In this document: positions 25,330 to 35,187 of the stretch, piece by piece
How the letters are laid out: the number at the start of each line of letters is the position of its first letter
Position numbering within the stretch: the stretch's first letter is position 1
NCBI GenBank assembly: GCA_964419055.1
Contig: CAYQNU010000020.1
Span: 1-63,909 of the forward strand
Reading direction: 5' to 3'
From: CAYQNU01 sp964419055
GTDB lineage: Bacteria > Bacteroidota > Bacteroidia > Flavobacteriales_D > Parvicellaceae
DNA: 63,909 bases
Notes under the pieces: model-generated
The model's database searches: none
Seen by the model: only the letters and a program-made list of their open reading frames with translations
Told to the model about the DNA's origin: nothing
Position numbers and translations under genes: made by a program

Positions 25330-28300
25330 CTATTTAATGGTAATATTATAGTTTTGATCATCCTTGTACTTATATTTATTATTTGAATCTATTGTGTCTA
25401 AAATGAAATTTATTGGACTTTCATTCTCTTTTAAATTTGTATTATTTAAAATAGTAAGACATAAGCAATACAGCCAGCAAAGATTATTTGAGTTTTCATT
25501 GAGTGACTGTATAAGTTTGTGTTTTTTTGCCAGGGAGAGTAATCGATCTGGATTGGCACCGGGAAGAGTCCAATTTGTATTATCAGTTTTTGTTAACTTA
25601 ACTTCTGCTGAACCATCTGAATTAATTATTGCATCAATATCTGTACCTGGCTTAGCCGCATCAATAGTTTGCTGAAGGGTGTTGTTTGGATTTCTTTCAG
25701 CAGCAATATTTGCCTGTTTTTCAGAAACTTTATTGGCGCTATTAATTGCATCCTGCACTGCCTTGGTATCTTTGCCCCAACTGTCAAGCAGCGTTTTTTG
25801 TAATGCAGCTTTTTGTTCTGGAGATGCATTTTTTGAAAACTCTTTATAAGCCTCTATATCTTGTTTTTGTCTGTTAATACTATAATTAGAACCTAACTCC
25901 ATTGCCTTATTTGCACTATCAGTAGCATTCTTCAAAATATCAGTGTTTTGATTTTGAGCATTTTTAACTAAACCTTGTGTTCCTTCTAGTCCAGTTGCAT
26001 CTCTAAAGCTATCACCCTTACCAAGTAAACTTAAAGCTTCTTTCAATGCGCTATCTTTAAGCGAATCAGGTGTAAGCGTTTGCATGTTGATCATAGGCTG
26101 AGCAAAATCTTTGGCTTGCAAATTACCTGGGTTTTGATATCTACTGTCTAGACCTATTGGTTGGATATCGCTCGGCAAGTATGGAATTTTAAGATCTTCA
26201 TACTTCCATAATTTTGAATCATCTATAGTTTCTGCACTTTCACATTTACCTAGGATAGATTCACCATATAGGCCAGGGTTTTTAGTCGTAATTCTAAATG
26301 GTGGAGAAGGTCTTTCAGGTTTATAATGATCGAACAGTGTGATTCCATTTGACTCATTAATCTTATGGAATGGATCAAGATTAGCACCCGGAACAACTTT
26401 TAAAATAATATTATTTCCGATAACGCCTATAGGATGAGATTCAACTACGCTTGCTACACTTCTTCCATTCGAATTGGGAGCAATATATCCATCCATAAGT
26501 CTGAATAATCGGCTAGTGTCCATATTCATCCAAATCATTCTATGATAAAATTCTAAATGTTGGTTGAGATGATTGATAAGCATTGCTGATTTTCGCTTGT
26601 CCTCATATTTTGGATTCTGCACTTCAATGAAACTCATTTTTGTGGTTTCCATTTTTGCTCCATCATCATCATTATATTTTAAATCATTTTTAATATCTCT
26701 ATTTCCATACAATTTGTATGTGCCAAATTGAGTCGTATAACGAATATTGGCAGAATGAACAATTATTCTAACCCCATCAGGTAAACCAGGTGAAGGCAAC
26801 GCCTCTTCATCGGGGCTATTAATTCTTATTAAATCATCATCAAGCTTAAGACCTAAAAACAGATTTTTTATATCAGCTCTAGATATTTCACTAAAATCTG
26901 AGACTGTAAATCTAATTCGTAGTGGACGACCTTTAGGAGTTGAGTAACGATACTGCCCTCTACCCGTATAGTCATTCCGCAAAGTCACCAAACTGTCATA
27001 TTTATCAACTAGAGTAAAATCTGCTTTTAGAGCTTTGGAGCCACGTGAATGATTTCTGTATAGTTTTAAATAATCACCAACAATAGAATTTACCATCACT
27101 GGAACAATCTCTTTCTCATATGTAAAGTCACGCTTTTCTTTAATTTCATTCTGAAGCTTATTTAAATACGCATCTTTCGGTCTACTAAATGACCTTCGTA
27201 AGAGATAATAAAAAGGATTAAATAAGGAAATAAGTACATCATTCCTTCTGTTTATTGCTCTCTCTATTCTATCTTGTTCATTGCTATTTTTCGCTGCTTC
27301 TAGTTCTAATTCATCCGGATCTGGTATTCTTGGTATTTCAAAAGAAATTGTAAATTCTCCTTCTATATAATCAACAGACTCATCACAGTATCTTTTGTTG
27401 GGGAAATTAATTCCTTCATACTTATTTACTATTCTATCAATAGCTTCAAATGCTGGTAGATGTGATTTATCAATTAAACTGTTTTTAAGAACGTCCCTCC
27501 ATCTAAAAATTTTCTCTTCATCAAAAACAGTCATTGGCATTGGAAAAAATAAACATTCCTGCACATCTGCTAATTCCTGTTCTATAACAAAGTGACGATT
27601 AATACTAAACCACATTGTTGTTAAAGCATGTCTACGATTGTAATTAGCAATAATTTCGGTAGTTGCTGTAGCCGACTCAGATTGGGATACTGTCTGTATA
27701 ACAGTTGAGCGCTGACTTCTTACACTTGCGGCACTTTGTTGAATTTTATCTCGAAGTGATTGAAGTGCATTACTGGCTAAATTTCTGCCTGAGTTCTGTG
27801 CTGAACTAGTTTTAGAACTTTGGCTATTGCTTTGATAGCCTCCAGATATTCCAAAAATAGCTCCTCCTATTCCTCCAGCTAATGAGCCACCAATTGATCC
27901 CCCTCTTGACTTAGAGCTTGCTTGTGAATTAGCCGTTATGTCCTCACTAAAAGCAGCACTAATTATTTCTTGGGTATCACTGTCTCGACTTACAGTATTT
28001 CTTATCTCTTCAATATTAGATAAGTCTTCGGTTCTTGAAGCAACATCCTTTCTTGTCCAGTCAAGGGTGGCCACTTGTTTAATCTGCATAGGCTGAAGAA
28101 CAACAGAACCCTCAACGTCACCAATTGAATACCCATCACTCTTCCAAACTTGCTTAAAAGTAAGTATATGACCCAGTCCTATTGATGTGTTTTCAAATAC
28201 TGTGGGATCATCGTCCCAATCAACTAAGTTGCTCGAATTTAACTGCGTGCGTCCTGTATTAAGTGCCGCTAATCGCTTTTGAATTTCTGAAATTACCCTA

Positions 28301-28764
28301 TCAAATATTAGTTTTTTATCCTTAATTTTTTTCAAATTATCTGATAATTCAAGAATAAATGTTTTTGTATCTTGTGTATAGATTATGGCCTTGCCACTTA
28401 TTTGAAAATCGTTAATTGTTTTATCAGATAAACTAATAAATTCATTAATAACAGGTCTAAGTTCTTCAAGCTCAAAAATGATTCCATTTAAAGAATTCAT
28501 AAGAGTACTATCTAAAGAATTTATATTCTTTAGACTATCAATTTTAGTTTGAATGGAATTATTTCTGTCGTCTATATAAGCAAGTTTTTCCTTAAGTGTC
28601 TCAACGTTTATTTTAATTTCAGATGAGAAATTAACAATACTGGAATTAATTTTTAAAAGTGCTTTTCTATCCAGCGTTTCAATAGTGCCAATCTCTTTTT
28701 TTATTACTTTTTCAATAGGTATTATGGTATTAAAAACACCTGTTTTTCTAACTATATTTGCCAT
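25330..28764 (-). CDS. Large pore-former-like effector protein ending in a cysteine-peptidase half
   Basis: 1144 residues. The N-terminal ~180 residues are coiled-coil. A Ser/Thr/Gly-rich stretch (about 275-345, GGSIGGSLAGGIGGAIFGISGGY followed by Q/S-rich sequence) has the amphipathic, glycine-rich look of membrane-inserting hairpins. The block ...VVLQPMQIKQVATLDWTRKD... followed by YNRRHALTTMWFSINRHF parallels the better preserved block in the 1006-residue protein at 50307. The tail (about 880-1090) is Asn/Gln/Lys-rich. The last 51 residues start with NLCWLYCLCL, like the Cys segment of papain-like peptidases. No signal peptide. Confidence 0.6.
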   Translation of the reverse strand: MANIVRKTGVFNTIIPIEKVIKKEIGTIETLDRKALLKINSSIVNFSSEIKINVETLKEKLAYIDDRNNSIQTKIDSLKNINSLDSTLMNSLNGIIFELEELRPVINEFISLSDKTINDFQISGKAIIYTQDTKTFILELSDNLKKIKDKKLIFDRVISEIQKRLAALNTGRTQLNSSNLVDWDDDPTVFENTSIGLGHILTFKQVWKSDGYSIGDVEGSVVLQPMQIKQVATLDWTRKDVASRTEDLSNIEEIRNTVSRDSDTQEIISAAFSEDITANSQASSKSRGGSIGGSLAGGIGGAIFGISGGYQSNSQSSKTSSAQNSGRNLASNALQSLRDKIQQSAASVRSQRSTVIQTVSQSESATATTEIIANYNRRHALTTMWFSINRHFVIEQELADVQECLFFPMPMTVFDEEKIFRWRDVLKNSLIDKSHLPAFEAIDRIVNKYEGINFPNKRYCDESVDYIEGEFTISFEIPRIPDPDELELEAAKNSNEQDRIERAINRRNDVLISLFNPFYYLLRRSFSRPKDAYLNKLQNEIKEKRDFTYEKEIVPVMVNSIVGDYLKLYRNHSRGSKALKADFTLVDKYDSLVTLRNDYTGRGQYRYSTPKGRPLRIRFTVSDFSEISRADIKNLFLGLKLDDDLIRINSPDEEALPSPGLPDGVRIIVHSANIRYTTQFGTYKLYGNRDIKNDLKYNDDDGAKMETTKMSFIEVQNPKYEDKRKSAMLINHLNQHLEFYHRMIWMNMDTSRLFRLMDGYIAPNSNGRSVASVVESHPIGVIGNNIILKVVPGANLDPFHKINESNGITLFDHYKPERPSPPFRITTKNPGLYGESILGKCESAETIDDSKLWKYEDLKIPYLPSDIQPIGLDSRYQNPGNLQAKDFAQPMINMQTLTPDSLKDSALKEALSLLGKGDSFRDATGLEGTQGLVKNAQNQNTDILKNATDSANKAMELGSNYSINRQKQDIEAYKEFSKNASPEQKAALQKTLLDSWGKDTKAVQDAINSANKVSEKQANIAAERNPNNTLQQTIDAAKPGTDIDAIINSDGSAEVKLTKTDNTNWTLPGANPDRLLSLAKKHKLIQSLNENSNNLCWLYCLCLTILNNTNLKENESPINFILDTIDSNNKYKYKDDQNYNITIK

Positions 28765-28767
28765 AAA

Positions 28768-29814
28768 CTATGCTTTTTTACGTGTAAAATAATCTTTGTT
28801 AGGTTCTCCTAATTTGGGAGGCAGCTTTCTATTAATAGAATTTTTTGAACGTTTAATATCTTCAGTAAGAAGATTCTTTTCTAGTTGATTCAGTATTTCT
28901 TTAAATGTGTGAGTATTAATCGTTACCTTTCTAATTGAAGGATCTGTCGTTCTAACAATATGATAAAATTCATACTCTTCTATTACTCTATTAGGTTTGG
29001 TAAATTCCATACAACCTACTCCTAAATCCTGAGAAAAGGCACCATCAAGTTTGGCAAATTCAAATGAACTGGGTAATCTTGGAGTATCTTCACATGAACA
29101 ATCTTCACTATTTTCCAACTTATTGTTGCCTTGATCAAAATGTTCTAAAGGAGTAATCCCTATAATTTGTCTATCTTCTATTAGATTAATTTCTTCTGTG
29201 GAATTATAAGATTGCTTGAGTAGTATTATTTTTTCTTCACTTTGTGGTATTATAGCATAGAAGTATTTTTTTGTAGTGGAATTATCCACTTTCTTTTGAT
29301 AATCTATATCCACTTTAAAATAACCGTCAAAATCAGTAGAAACTACATTCAAGATTTTATAATTCGATTCAACTAATTCCTCACTTTCAGACGCTACAAT
29401 ATAGAATGTAAGTTTTGAAATTTTTGTTTTTGCTGAAATATCAATTAGTCTCCCAGAAATCCTATATGTAGATTTATTATATTCATATGTTTCAATTATT
29501 GGTACATTAAATATAAAAGGGTTTTTTGCGTCATACTTTTCATTGAAAACACTTTCACCAAGGGACATTTTTTCTGAAACCCAAAATCCACCAGCACCAA
29601 AAAACTCAAAATGAATTAAATCGTGCTCTATACTATTGTTTGCTGGCAAGTTCATTATCCCATTGCCTTCATTGTCAAGATCAATTTTTAATCCTGAAGA
29701 GGTTAATCCGTCAATCGTTCTCATAACAAATGATGCTACAATATAGTATCCTGAGAACACTTTGATTTTATCAGGATCATTTGAGTTTTTGAGTTTTATA
29801 AAAATTTTTCTCAT
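28768..29814 (-). CDS. Beta-rich hypothetical protein heading the effector operon
   Basis: 348 residues, no signal peptide. A beta-rich segment (about 105-200, YRISGRLIDISAKTKISKLTFYIVASES..DFDGYFKVDI) resembles carboxypeptidase-regulatory or Ig-like folds. A Cys pair occurs in EDCSCED near 238, and the C-terminus is basic. Located 3 bases before the 1144-residue gene, it is probably co-translated and could be an adaptor or chaperone for it. Family not recognised. Expressed from the copy C promoter with an unusually long leader (about 275 bases). Confidence 0.55.
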   Translation of the reverse strand: MRKIFIKLKNSNDPDKIKVFSGYYIVASFVMRTIDGLTSSGLKIDLDNEGNGIMNLPANNSIEHDLIHFEFFGAGGFWVSEKMSLGESVFNEKYDAKNPFIFNVPIIETYEYNKSTYRISGRLIDISAKTKISKLTFYIVASESEELVESNYKILNVVSTDFDGYFKVDIDYQKKVDNSTTKKYFYAIIPQSEEKIILLKQSYNSTEEINLIEDRQIIGITPLEHFDQGNNKLENSEDCSCEDTPRLPSSFEFAKLDGAFSQDLGVGCMEFTKPNRVIEEYEFYHIVRTTDPSIRKVTINTHTFKEILNQLEKNLLTEDIKRSKNSINRKLPPKLGEPNKDYFTRKKA

Positions 29815-30095
29815 TTTTATGCTATTTAGTAATATTGATTTATTGTTTTATAAATTCCAGAATTGTCGATATAATAACCGTATTAATTTTTTATCGATGT
29901 CATTTTTAAGGTAACCATAAACGGTAGTTGTGATAAAAAACCATTTTTGATTTTTCGTTATTGATTATAATGAAGTCATTTTATTAAAGGGGTATTTTGA
30001 AGCTAATGGGTCGTTTTATTTTAAATTTTTTAGTATTTGCAAGAGGGGCGTTTTGGTGCTAAAAAGTTTGACTAAATTGTTTAAGTTTATTTTAC

Positions 30096-30249
30096 CAAAT
30101 GTATATTTTATCTATATATGAACCAAATTAAATTTTTCACCCAATAAAACACAAACATTTGAAAAACAATCATATATAAAATATGTAGGTAAGAATATAC
30201 CCTAAAATAGGTAAATTATAACCCACAAAAAAATGGGTTAATTTTGACC
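30096..30249 (-). promoter_or_regulatory. Dyad-triplet promoter, copy C
   Basis: Leftward promoter: TTTG (30127-30124), 20 bases, TACATTTG (30103-30096). Dyads GGTAAGAATATACC (30188), GGTAAATTATAACC (30210) and GGTTAATTTTGACC (30236), spacing 22 and 26 bp, first dyad 64 bp from the -33 element. Reads toward the operon at 29814. The remaining gap DNA (29815-30095) is AT-rich without a gene. To the right, 30270-30289 repeats the copy B block. Confidence 0.75.
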
Positions 30250-30362
30250 CATTTAATTTGAAATGAGTTTAGTTGTAAATATGGAGGTTACAATGTACTT
30301 ATTTTAGTATGCTTTAACTTTTTCGGATTATTTGTCTTTCGCAATCTATTATTACTATTATA

Positions 30363-32534
30363 TTAAACTACATTATCAACGTAATTTCTCCTGTTTGGCG
30401 CTATTAAAGTTTTCAGATGTTGTGTGTGAGCATTAAAACTAAAAAACTGGCTAAGATGTGCTCTATTGAGTGATAAAAAATCCGCATCTGACAAAACAGT
30501 TGTACTAAGGAAATTCATTACATCAGTATTCGCCCAAAGCAAATGATTACTCAAAAACCATGTGGCATTATTAACAGGTGTATCTGTAGCAATTAATTTG
30601 CTAATATCTCGCGTGTTTGGAGCTGCTGCAATACTAGCACGCAAAGATAAAATCAATCCTGCCTTTGAAAATAAATTTATTCCCAAATGAGGATTATTAA
30701 CATCATATATACCGCCATATTCAGGGAGAAAGTCCATAATTTCGTGTAAAGTGTGATATGGAATACTTCGATGGTCATAATTATTACGCCAATACGACAT
30801 AATTGACCAAGCCATAGCCGAGATTTCAGTTGCTGATCCTCCACTTTGTTGAACCATTCGCATCATCCGTGCAGCTGTAAATGAATGTCTACCATACATT
30901 GGTAATTCTTTTGAACGTGCAAGTTTATAGCTTTCATGTTGTTCTTCTTTACTTACCTTAATCTTGGGATCTACAGCCACCGATCCAGGCATTGCCTCAG
31001 GCTTAACTAAACCTTGAGCGTCTTTCTGATTGTCCCTTATCTGAGTGTTTTCGGGTCGGTTATAGATTTCCCTTTTCATTCCACTTGCATGGGTAGGGTC
31101 AGGGACCGTTGCTCTGAGACCACCAACATTGTCAACTAAATTGATTGAATTATCAAGGTTGTATTTTTCCATAAAATAATGCATAATATCATGTAATATT
31201 CCCGTTTTTTTCTGCACATCATAATTCTGCGGATTATTAAGTACATCAGTATAACTTGCCGGTAAAGTGGTTCCTGCACCTAAACCGGCTGCATTAAAGT
31301 AATTTTGATAAACATTCCAAGAGTGACCACCAATTTGAGCAGGTGTGCCAAGGTCAGTTAAAATTTCTAATCTTTTGCTATGACCATTTATCCATTCTCT
31401 GATTTTTATTAACGCAGAATCCAAATGATAACCGATGGCATCACTTGCATCACCTGTTTGAATTCTATTCGCCAAAGCTTTTTCTTGTTTTCGACCCGGT
31501 TTTGCTTTAACCCATCCAATAAGTGCATAAGCAAGATCTTTAAAATTTTCATATGCTCTTGTCTGACTTTTACGACCAAAAATAGGATGAGATTTTGCAG
31601 ATGCCCCAGCAGCACCAGGTTTTTCTTCAATCCATTTTGTTATCTGACTACGCAATAGATTTCCATTATCAGCACGAATTTCGAGTATCATTTGGTTTTC
31701 AACGGCATTTGTGGAATCGAGGGAAGCAATCATATAAGTTGCAATTTGCGTTATTAAATGATCAAGGTCTGTTTTCGTTAATGTTTCTTGATTAGGTTGA
31801 CCAGAATAACTTTGCCATTTTTCTTTGTACCATCGCGTAAAGTCATGAGTACCAACTATCAAATAACGTTGAATGGGCTGATTATTTCCAATTTTAAGCT
31901 GTTTTTGGGATTGATTTTTTGAATCAATTTGCAAAGAAGAATGGTCAGAATTAATATAATTCTCATTCACAGTTAAGGAGCCAATAGAATATGCCTTACC
32001 CCCCATCACATCTGCTTCTTTCTCTAATCCGGCATCGTCATTTACCAATACTTTACCTTTGAGCTGCATGGTGGGTTTAACTCTGCCTTGCTTTTGTTGC
32101 ACCACGTGCCAAGCCTCGTGAGGAAGGTGTTTTTCTTGCCCCGAGGCGATGTGTATAGATGCGCCTTGTGCAAAAGCGTGTGCTTGCAACTGTGCTGGTT
32201 TGGACGAGTTGTAATGCACCTTTACATCATCCATTGAGTAGCCCGAAAGGTTTTCTATACCCGATTTGAGTTGATCGGGCAAACCTGTATTATTCTCCTT
32301 TTTTTGCACAGGTGCATGTTGCTGCATAGTGTAGCTGTTGGCCATAGTTTGCAACTGTGCTGTTTGCTGCACTGAGGGGCTGTGGTGAGCCATCTCTTGT
32401 AGTTGGCATTGAGCTACAGACTCGGGTCTGTTATCATCAAACGACACACCCATCTCCCCACCACTTTTTTGTGATGAAACATGAGCCACTGAAGGGCTTT
32501 TATTTTCTTCTTTTTGGGTTGTGTGGGTGTGCAT
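30363..32534 (-). CDS. DUF4157 (eCIS-core domain) protein, putative effector
   Basis: 723 residues. The N-terminal ~75 residues are Q/H/S-rich and disordered. Then comes the DUF4157 domain (about 85-185) with LPDQLKSGIENLSGYSMDDV, the metallopeptidase-like motif HEAWHVVQQ and a downstream EKEADVMGGKA. DUF4157 is the conserved 'eCIS core' region of proteins linked to extracellular contractile injection systems and polymorphic toxins. The large C-terminal part (about 230-723) has HDIMHYF and is otherwise unrecognised; it probably carries the activity. No contractile-sheath or baseplate genes are in the window. Confidence 0.75.
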   Translation of the reverse strand: MHTHTTQKEENKSPSVAHVSSQKSGGEMGVSFDDNRPESVAQCQLQEMAHHSPSVQQTAQLQTMANSYTMQQHAPVQKKENNTGLPDQLKSGIENLSGYSMDDVKVHYNSSKPAQLQAHAFAQGASIHIASGQEKHLPHEAWHVVQQKQGRVKPTMQLKGKVLVNDDAGLEKEADVMGGKAYSIGSLTVNENYINSDHSSLQIDSKNQSQKQLKIGNNQPIQRYLIVGTHDFTRWYKEKWQSYSGQPNQETLTKTDLDHLITQIATYMIASLDSTNAVENQMILEIRADNGNLLRSQITKWIEEKPGAAGASAKSHPIFGRKSQTRAYENFKDLAYALIGWVKAKPGRKQEKALANRIQTGDASDAIGYHLDSALIKIREWINGHSKRLEILTDLGTPAQIGGHSWNVYQNYFNAAGLGAGTTLPASYTDVLNNPQNYDVQKKTGILHDIMHYFMEKYNLDNSINLVDNVGGLRATVPDPTHASGMKREIYNRPENTQIRDNQKDAQGLVKPEAMPGSVAVDPKIKVSKEEQHESYKLARSKELPMYGRHSFTAARMMRMVQQSGGSATEISAMAWSIMSYWRNNYDHRSIPYHTLHEIMDFLPEYGGIYDVNNPHLGINLFSKAGLILSLRASIAAAPNTRDISKLIATDTPVNNATWFLSNHLLWANTDVMNFLSTTVLSDADFLSLNRAHLSQFFSFNAHTQHLKTLIAPNRRNYVDNVV

Positions 32535-32584
32535 GATTTATGGTTTTTTAGGTTTGGGCAATGTTTAATAGCGGCTTAACACTA

Positions 32585-33022
32585 TTACTTTATCTTATTA
32601 ACAGGTTCTTTGCCAGGTAGGACAACTTTATCTTTAACACTATCTCCGCTATTACTTATAGCCTTTGTTAGTTGACGTACTTCTTTATCAAATTTAGTTT
32701 CAATTTCAGGAGTTTTCATACTAACTCCGCTTTCAATTTCTTTATTGACTATTGCTTTTATTTTCTTATTGGTGTTTTTTAAATCGAATTCACTTGCATT
32801 TAAATCTCTATATATTAGACTAATTATAAGAAACTTGTCAATCGTTTTTATATTTCCATATTCTTCAATTCCTTCAGAAATTACAGATGTAGAATGATTA
32901 ACATAGATGTTATTTTCTTCTGCCAAGAATAAATTTATTTTATCTTGAGCTGCTTCGTCCAATGTTAATTCAGAGTCATTGGAAATTTTTATTTTGAATA
33001 TTTCAAGTTTAGTTCGTGACAT
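32585..33022 (-). CDS. Small partner of the OLD-family nuclease
   Basis: Small hydrophilic protein (145 residues from the ATG at 33022, MSRTKLEIFK; a longer start at 33049 is possible). It has alternating strands and helices, a Lys-rich C-terminus and no recognised domain. Its start overlaps the end of the OLD-family gene, so the two are coupled. Context makes it an accessory factor of the nuclease. Confidence 0.6.
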   Translation of the reverse strand: MSRTKLEIFKIKISNDSELTLDEAAQDKINLFLAEENNIYVNHSTSVISEGIEEYGNIKTIDKFLIISLIYRDLNASEFDLKNTNKKIKAIVNKEIESGVSMKTPEIETKFDKEVRQLTKAISNSGDSVKDKVVLPGKEPVNKIK

Positions 33023-34796
33023 TTTTTTCAATCTTTTTATATGTAACAAGTATTTTGTCTAATAATTTATAGCAGTTTTTTAAAGCTTCATTTTTCTCTT
33101 TCACATCCAATGCTTCTATGTTGTCTAAAACTATCCTAATAATATCTTGTTTTGTTATACTATTTTGTTTTTTCCTTTCTTCATTGATAAAAGTGAAAAA
33201 ATGCTCTTCTAAATGTCTAATAATCGGAGTTTCTATTGGTTCTGTGAATTCAAAGTTTGTATAAGGTTTATCAAAAACTCCAATATCTTTTAGCGATAAG
33301 CAGTATTCATCAAAAGCGGTGATGTATAAATTTGGAGGAAACAAATCTTCAAATGTTCTTTCCTTACTATCTGTGAAAGCATCATTTACTTCTATAGATG
33401 ACCATTTGTTAGATTTCATTGAATTAACAAATCCCTTTTTCTTCTTTTCATCTAAGGCCTCTTTATCACTATCTAAAATTGCTATGCCTGCCAAGTCTAA
33501 ATTATTTTCCCCTAAATAATTTAGAGTTTGTGAAATGTTAGTTACACCACCAGCATTATAAATATTTAACCACTCTAATATTCTGTAGTTTTCAGCTTGA
33601 AAAAGTCTATGAAAAGCAAGTTTTTCAGTATTTCCTTCTACCACTAAATTAATGTCTCCTAAAAGGAAACTATCATTTAATAAAATCCCCAACTCTTTTC
33701 TAAATATTTGATATTTATTCAAGAATGGTTTATGATTTATTTTTGTACCGTCCTTTGGTGACTTTGTAACAAAAATTAACGAATCAACGCAATTTCTTAT
33801 AGTTAAAAATGGATTGTGAGTTGTATATAGTATTTGAGAGTTTTCTGCAATTTCATTAAAAGAAATCAATAAATCTTTTGAACCATTAGGATGAAGATTA
33901 TTCCCAGGTTCATCAAGTAGAAGTATTGTTTTACGGTCAACATTTTTTGATTTAGTAAATAGTTTATTGATTAAAAACGAAAAGTAATATTTAAAACCAG
34001 GACTTCTTTCTTCTATTGCAAAACTCATTTTAGTACTGTCCCTTATAATTAAACTTAATTTATTCCCTCTAATTGTTTGAATTCTAACATTTATACTTTC
34101 ATCTTGTTTGTAATGCTTTTTAAGTATTTCGTTAAACCTATCTTCAATTTGGGATAAATATGTTGATATAAAATTATCATCATCAGTATCTAAAATTTGA
34201 AGGTCTTCACATCCAGAGATATGAAGTAATCTTCTAAAAGTTTCATATTTTCTATCCTTGCTCAGAAGTTGTTCAACAGTTGCAGGTTCGACAAGTAACT
34301 CTTCATTTTCGTAATATTCAATATTTGGATAAATATTCTCATAAAAATCACTCCAAAACTTTGCTTTACTTTTTATGGCATCGGAAATGTTGAAAACATA
34401 ACTTTCTTTATCGGTTAGAGTCAATGAGATATTAGAAATTCCATTCCCCCATCTTTTTAATTGCAAACAAGACTTATTTGAACCTTTTGGAACATTACCT
34501 ATTATTTTAGCATCTAATTCAGAAGATAATAATTGATATAATTTATTAAAAGTTATCCCTGATATACTAAATATCCCTGAAATTATTGGTAATCCTTTAG
34601 GGTAAGATTTAGAGCTTTTATTTAATTGATTTGGATTTAATTCAGTATCCAAAAAATTCAAATAACTTATTGCTTGAACAATACTTGATTTTCCACATTC
34701 ATTTTTACCTACAAAACAAAGTTGATTCCCATTAAGTTTTAATGTTTCGTTTTTAATGGACTTGAAGTTGTGTATTTCTACTTCTACTAAATTCAT
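33009..34796 (-). CDS. OLD-family ATPase/TOPRIM nuclease
   Basis: 595 residues. ABC-type ATPase with Walker A GKNECGKSS (30-38) and signature/Walker B segment ILLLDEPGNNLHP with TTHNP, followed by a TOPRIM domain: NLVVEGNTEK (Glu of TOPRIM near 385) and AILDSDKE (DxD). This is the overcoming-lysogenization-defect architecture, as in GajA and other anti-phage nucleases. No UvrD helicase (GajB) is adjacent, so it is not a Gabija system; instead it is flanked by two small partners (32585-33022 and 34796-35011) with overlapping ends. It probably cleaves or nicks DNA under ATP control. Confidence 0.85.
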   Translation of the reverse strand: MNLVEVEIHNFKSIKNETLKLNGNQLCFVGKNECGKSSIVQAISYLNFLDTELNPNQLNKSSKSYPKGLPIISGIFSISGITFNKLYQLLSSELDAKIIGNVPKGSNKSCLQLKRWGNGISNISLTLTDKESYVFNISDAIKSKAKFWSDFYENIYPNIEYYENEELLVEPATVEQLLSKDRKYETFRRLLHISGCEDLQILDTDDDNFISTYLSQIEDRFNEILKKHYKQDESINVRIQTIRGNKLSLIIRDSTKMSFAIEERSPGFKYYFSFLINKLFTKSKNVDRKTILLLDEPGNNLHPNGSKDLLISFNEIAENSQILYTTHNPFLTIRNCVDSLIFVTKSPKDGTKINHKPFLNKYQIFRKELGILLNDSFLLGDINLVVEGNTEKLAFHRLFQAENYRILEWLNIYNAGGVTNISQTLNYLGENNLDLAGIAILDSDKEALDEKKKKGFVNSMKSNKWSSIEVNDAFTDSKERTFEDLFPPNLYITAFDEYCLSLKDIGVFDKPYTNFEFTEPIETPIIRHLEEHFFTFINEERKKQNSITKQDIIRIVLDNIEALDVKEKNEALKNCYKLLDKILVTYKKIEKNVTN

Positions 34797-35011
34797 TATT
34801 TTTTCGGATAATAGGTTAATAGAATGGTTACAAATACGTATTGATTATTTCCACTCCAAGGAGTAATTTTAATGTCCTCATTGTCAATTTTAGCAATTAG
34901 GTTTCCATTTTTAGCTAACCAATTATCTCTTTTGACTTTTACGGTTTCTATTGCAATTTCTAGTTGTTGTATTCCATGATTTACACTTGTGAAATATTCT
35001 GTTTTTTTCAT
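34796..35011 (-). CDS. Small first gene of the OLD-nuclease operon
   Basis: 71 residues, starting MKKTEYFTSVNHGI, with a helical N-terminus and a beta-rich C-terminus (YVFVTILLTYYPKK). No known domain. Its stop overlaps the OLD gene start in a TAATG arrangement, so the operon is three translationally coupled genes. Confidence 0.6.
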   Translation of the reverse strand: MKKTEYFTSVNHGIQQLEIAIETVKVKRDNWLAKNGNLIAKIDNEDIKITPWSGNNQYVFVTILLTYYPKK

Positions 35012-35029
35012 ATTATTTATCTGTTTTTG

Positions 35030-35187
35030 AAGCTTCTGTTATTCGTTTTATGACTTCTAGCGTCTGGTAAATACCCGAATTAGATGATTTTCAATCACTT
35101 AATGTTCATTTTAGCGCAAATATTCATTTGAAAACCAAATATCTAATTTAGCACTGAACCAGCCATTTTGAAAAACCCGTGTTGTGC
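35030..35187 (-). repeat. Cassette-border-like intergenic sequence 1
   Basis: Reading leftward from the gene end at 35188, the sequence begins with AGCACAACACGGG and then GGCTGGTTCAG. These are close to the corresponding motifs at 36396 and 48198. Only the left edge is clearly shared; the remainder is AT-rich without a gene. It may be a recombination border (see findings). Confidence 0.4.

Noticed and set aside
30363..32534. Complete contractile injection system locus around the DUF4157 gene
   Set aside because: No sheath, tube, spike, baseplate or AAA ATPase genes of such systems were found on either strand.
33009..34796. Gabija system
   Set aside because: The OLD-family gene resembles GajA, but no UvrD/GajB helicase gene is adjacent.
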